Positions 63,889 through 64,000 of a stretch of 64,000 nt of DNA are shown here, one piece after another. The notes under the pieces are model-generated. The model had not been told where the DNA came from, did not search any database, and saw only the letters and a program-made list of their open reading frames with translations. The translations under genes and the position numbers were made by a program. Each line of letters starts with the position of its first letter. Position 1 is the stretch's first letter. Origin of the DNA: Collinsella sp. TF08-11AT (GTDB lineage Bacteria; Actinomycetota; Coriobacteriia; Coriobacteriales; Coriobacteriaceae); the NCBI RefSeq assembly GCF_003437035.1, contig NZ_QSRL01000001.1:372001-436000 (forward strand). Direction: 5' to 3'.

Positions 63889-64000
63889 TTATTTGTTGAC
63901 CTGGCCGGCGCGAACGGCAGCTTTCTTGCGGTCGGTGGCGTTGAGCAGACGCTTACGCAGGCGGATGTTCTTGGGAGTGATCTCGACCAGCTCGTCGTCG
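63889..64000 (-). CDS. typA: GTP-binding protein TypA/BipA, C-terminal end (partial)
   Basis: Only the last 36 residues are in the window: DDELVEITPKNIRLRKRLLN followed by ATDRKKAAVRAGQVNK. The D-E-L-V-E-x-T-P-x-x-I-R-L-R-K pattern is the conserved C terminus of this ribosome-associated GTPase. The gene continues past the right edge. Confidence 0.88.
   Translation of the reverse strand, partial: DDELVEITPKNIRLRKRLLNATDRKKAAVRAGQVNK

Overview
The window looks like a chromosomal segment of a Collinsella-type member of the Coriobacteriia (inference). It is GC-rich. It carries a twelve-span membrane LuxR regulator of the kind common in this class, a mannose-family PTS, LPXTG-like surface proteins and a large sortase-anchored GH31 glycosidase, which together suggest a gut commensal. 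No rRNA genes, prophage, CRISPR array or transposase gene were seen.

Layout. 1-2.2 kb: a nuclease-like accessory gene, a 204-bp inverted-repeat element and pth. 2.6-4.8 kb: an NfnA/NfnB-like flavin/iron-sulfur pair. 5.0-8.2 kb: a triple palindrome array and two paralogous cell-wall proteins, one with a frameshifted signal peptide. 8.4-10.5 kb: a membrane LuxR regulator and a cytidylate-kinase-like protein. 10.7-13.7 kb: a polar amino-acid ABC importer. 14-17.3 kb: YqeY, a PrsA-like foldase, a solo PTS IIA and a DinJ/PIN toxin-antitoxin pair. 17.4-21 kb: purN, purM and purF. 21.3-24.6 kb: a CmpB-type membrane protein, a MoaE-like protein, a class B sortase and purE. 24.9-32.6 kb: a 2137-residue GH31 surface enzyme, a MarR regulator and a small membrane protein. 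32.8-36.7 kb: a mannose-family PTS operon (IIA-IIB-IIC-IID) with a divergent GntR regulator. 36.9-41.7 kb: carA-carB. 41.9-44.6 kb: a one-TM protein and an ABC exporter. 44.9-49.8 kb: a Nudix hydrolase, purD, purA and dnaB. 50-51.7 kb: rpsF-ssb-rpsR-rplI. 52.2-54 kb: two tRNA-Ser genes, then an accessory island with a second nuclease-like gene bounded by inverted palindromes. 54-56 kb: a TRIC-like channel and a bactofilin-like membrane protein. 56.2-63.5 kb: a three-gene pilus operon with homopolymer tracts and a frameshifted adhesin. 63.9 kb to the end: the C terminus of typA.

Function. Purine and pyrimidine/arginine precursor synthesis (purFMN, purE, purD, purA, carAB), replication and translation genes form the housekeeping background. 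On it sit host-facing genes: five sortase substrates carrying LAATG, IPNTG, LPLTG, MPSTG or LPEAG signals, one class B sortase, and importers for sugars and amino acids. Several surface genes carry or adjoin short repeat tracts that could switch them on and off.

The most unusual content is non-coding. Large imperfect hairpins begin at or just after the stop codons of yqeY, the Nudix gene and an ABC permease; two share unpaired motifs while their stems differ by compensatory changes. There is also a GGGGAC-containing REP/REPIN-like repeat family at many intergenic sites, and a nuclease-like gene enclosed by two 65-bp palindromes in inverted orientation.
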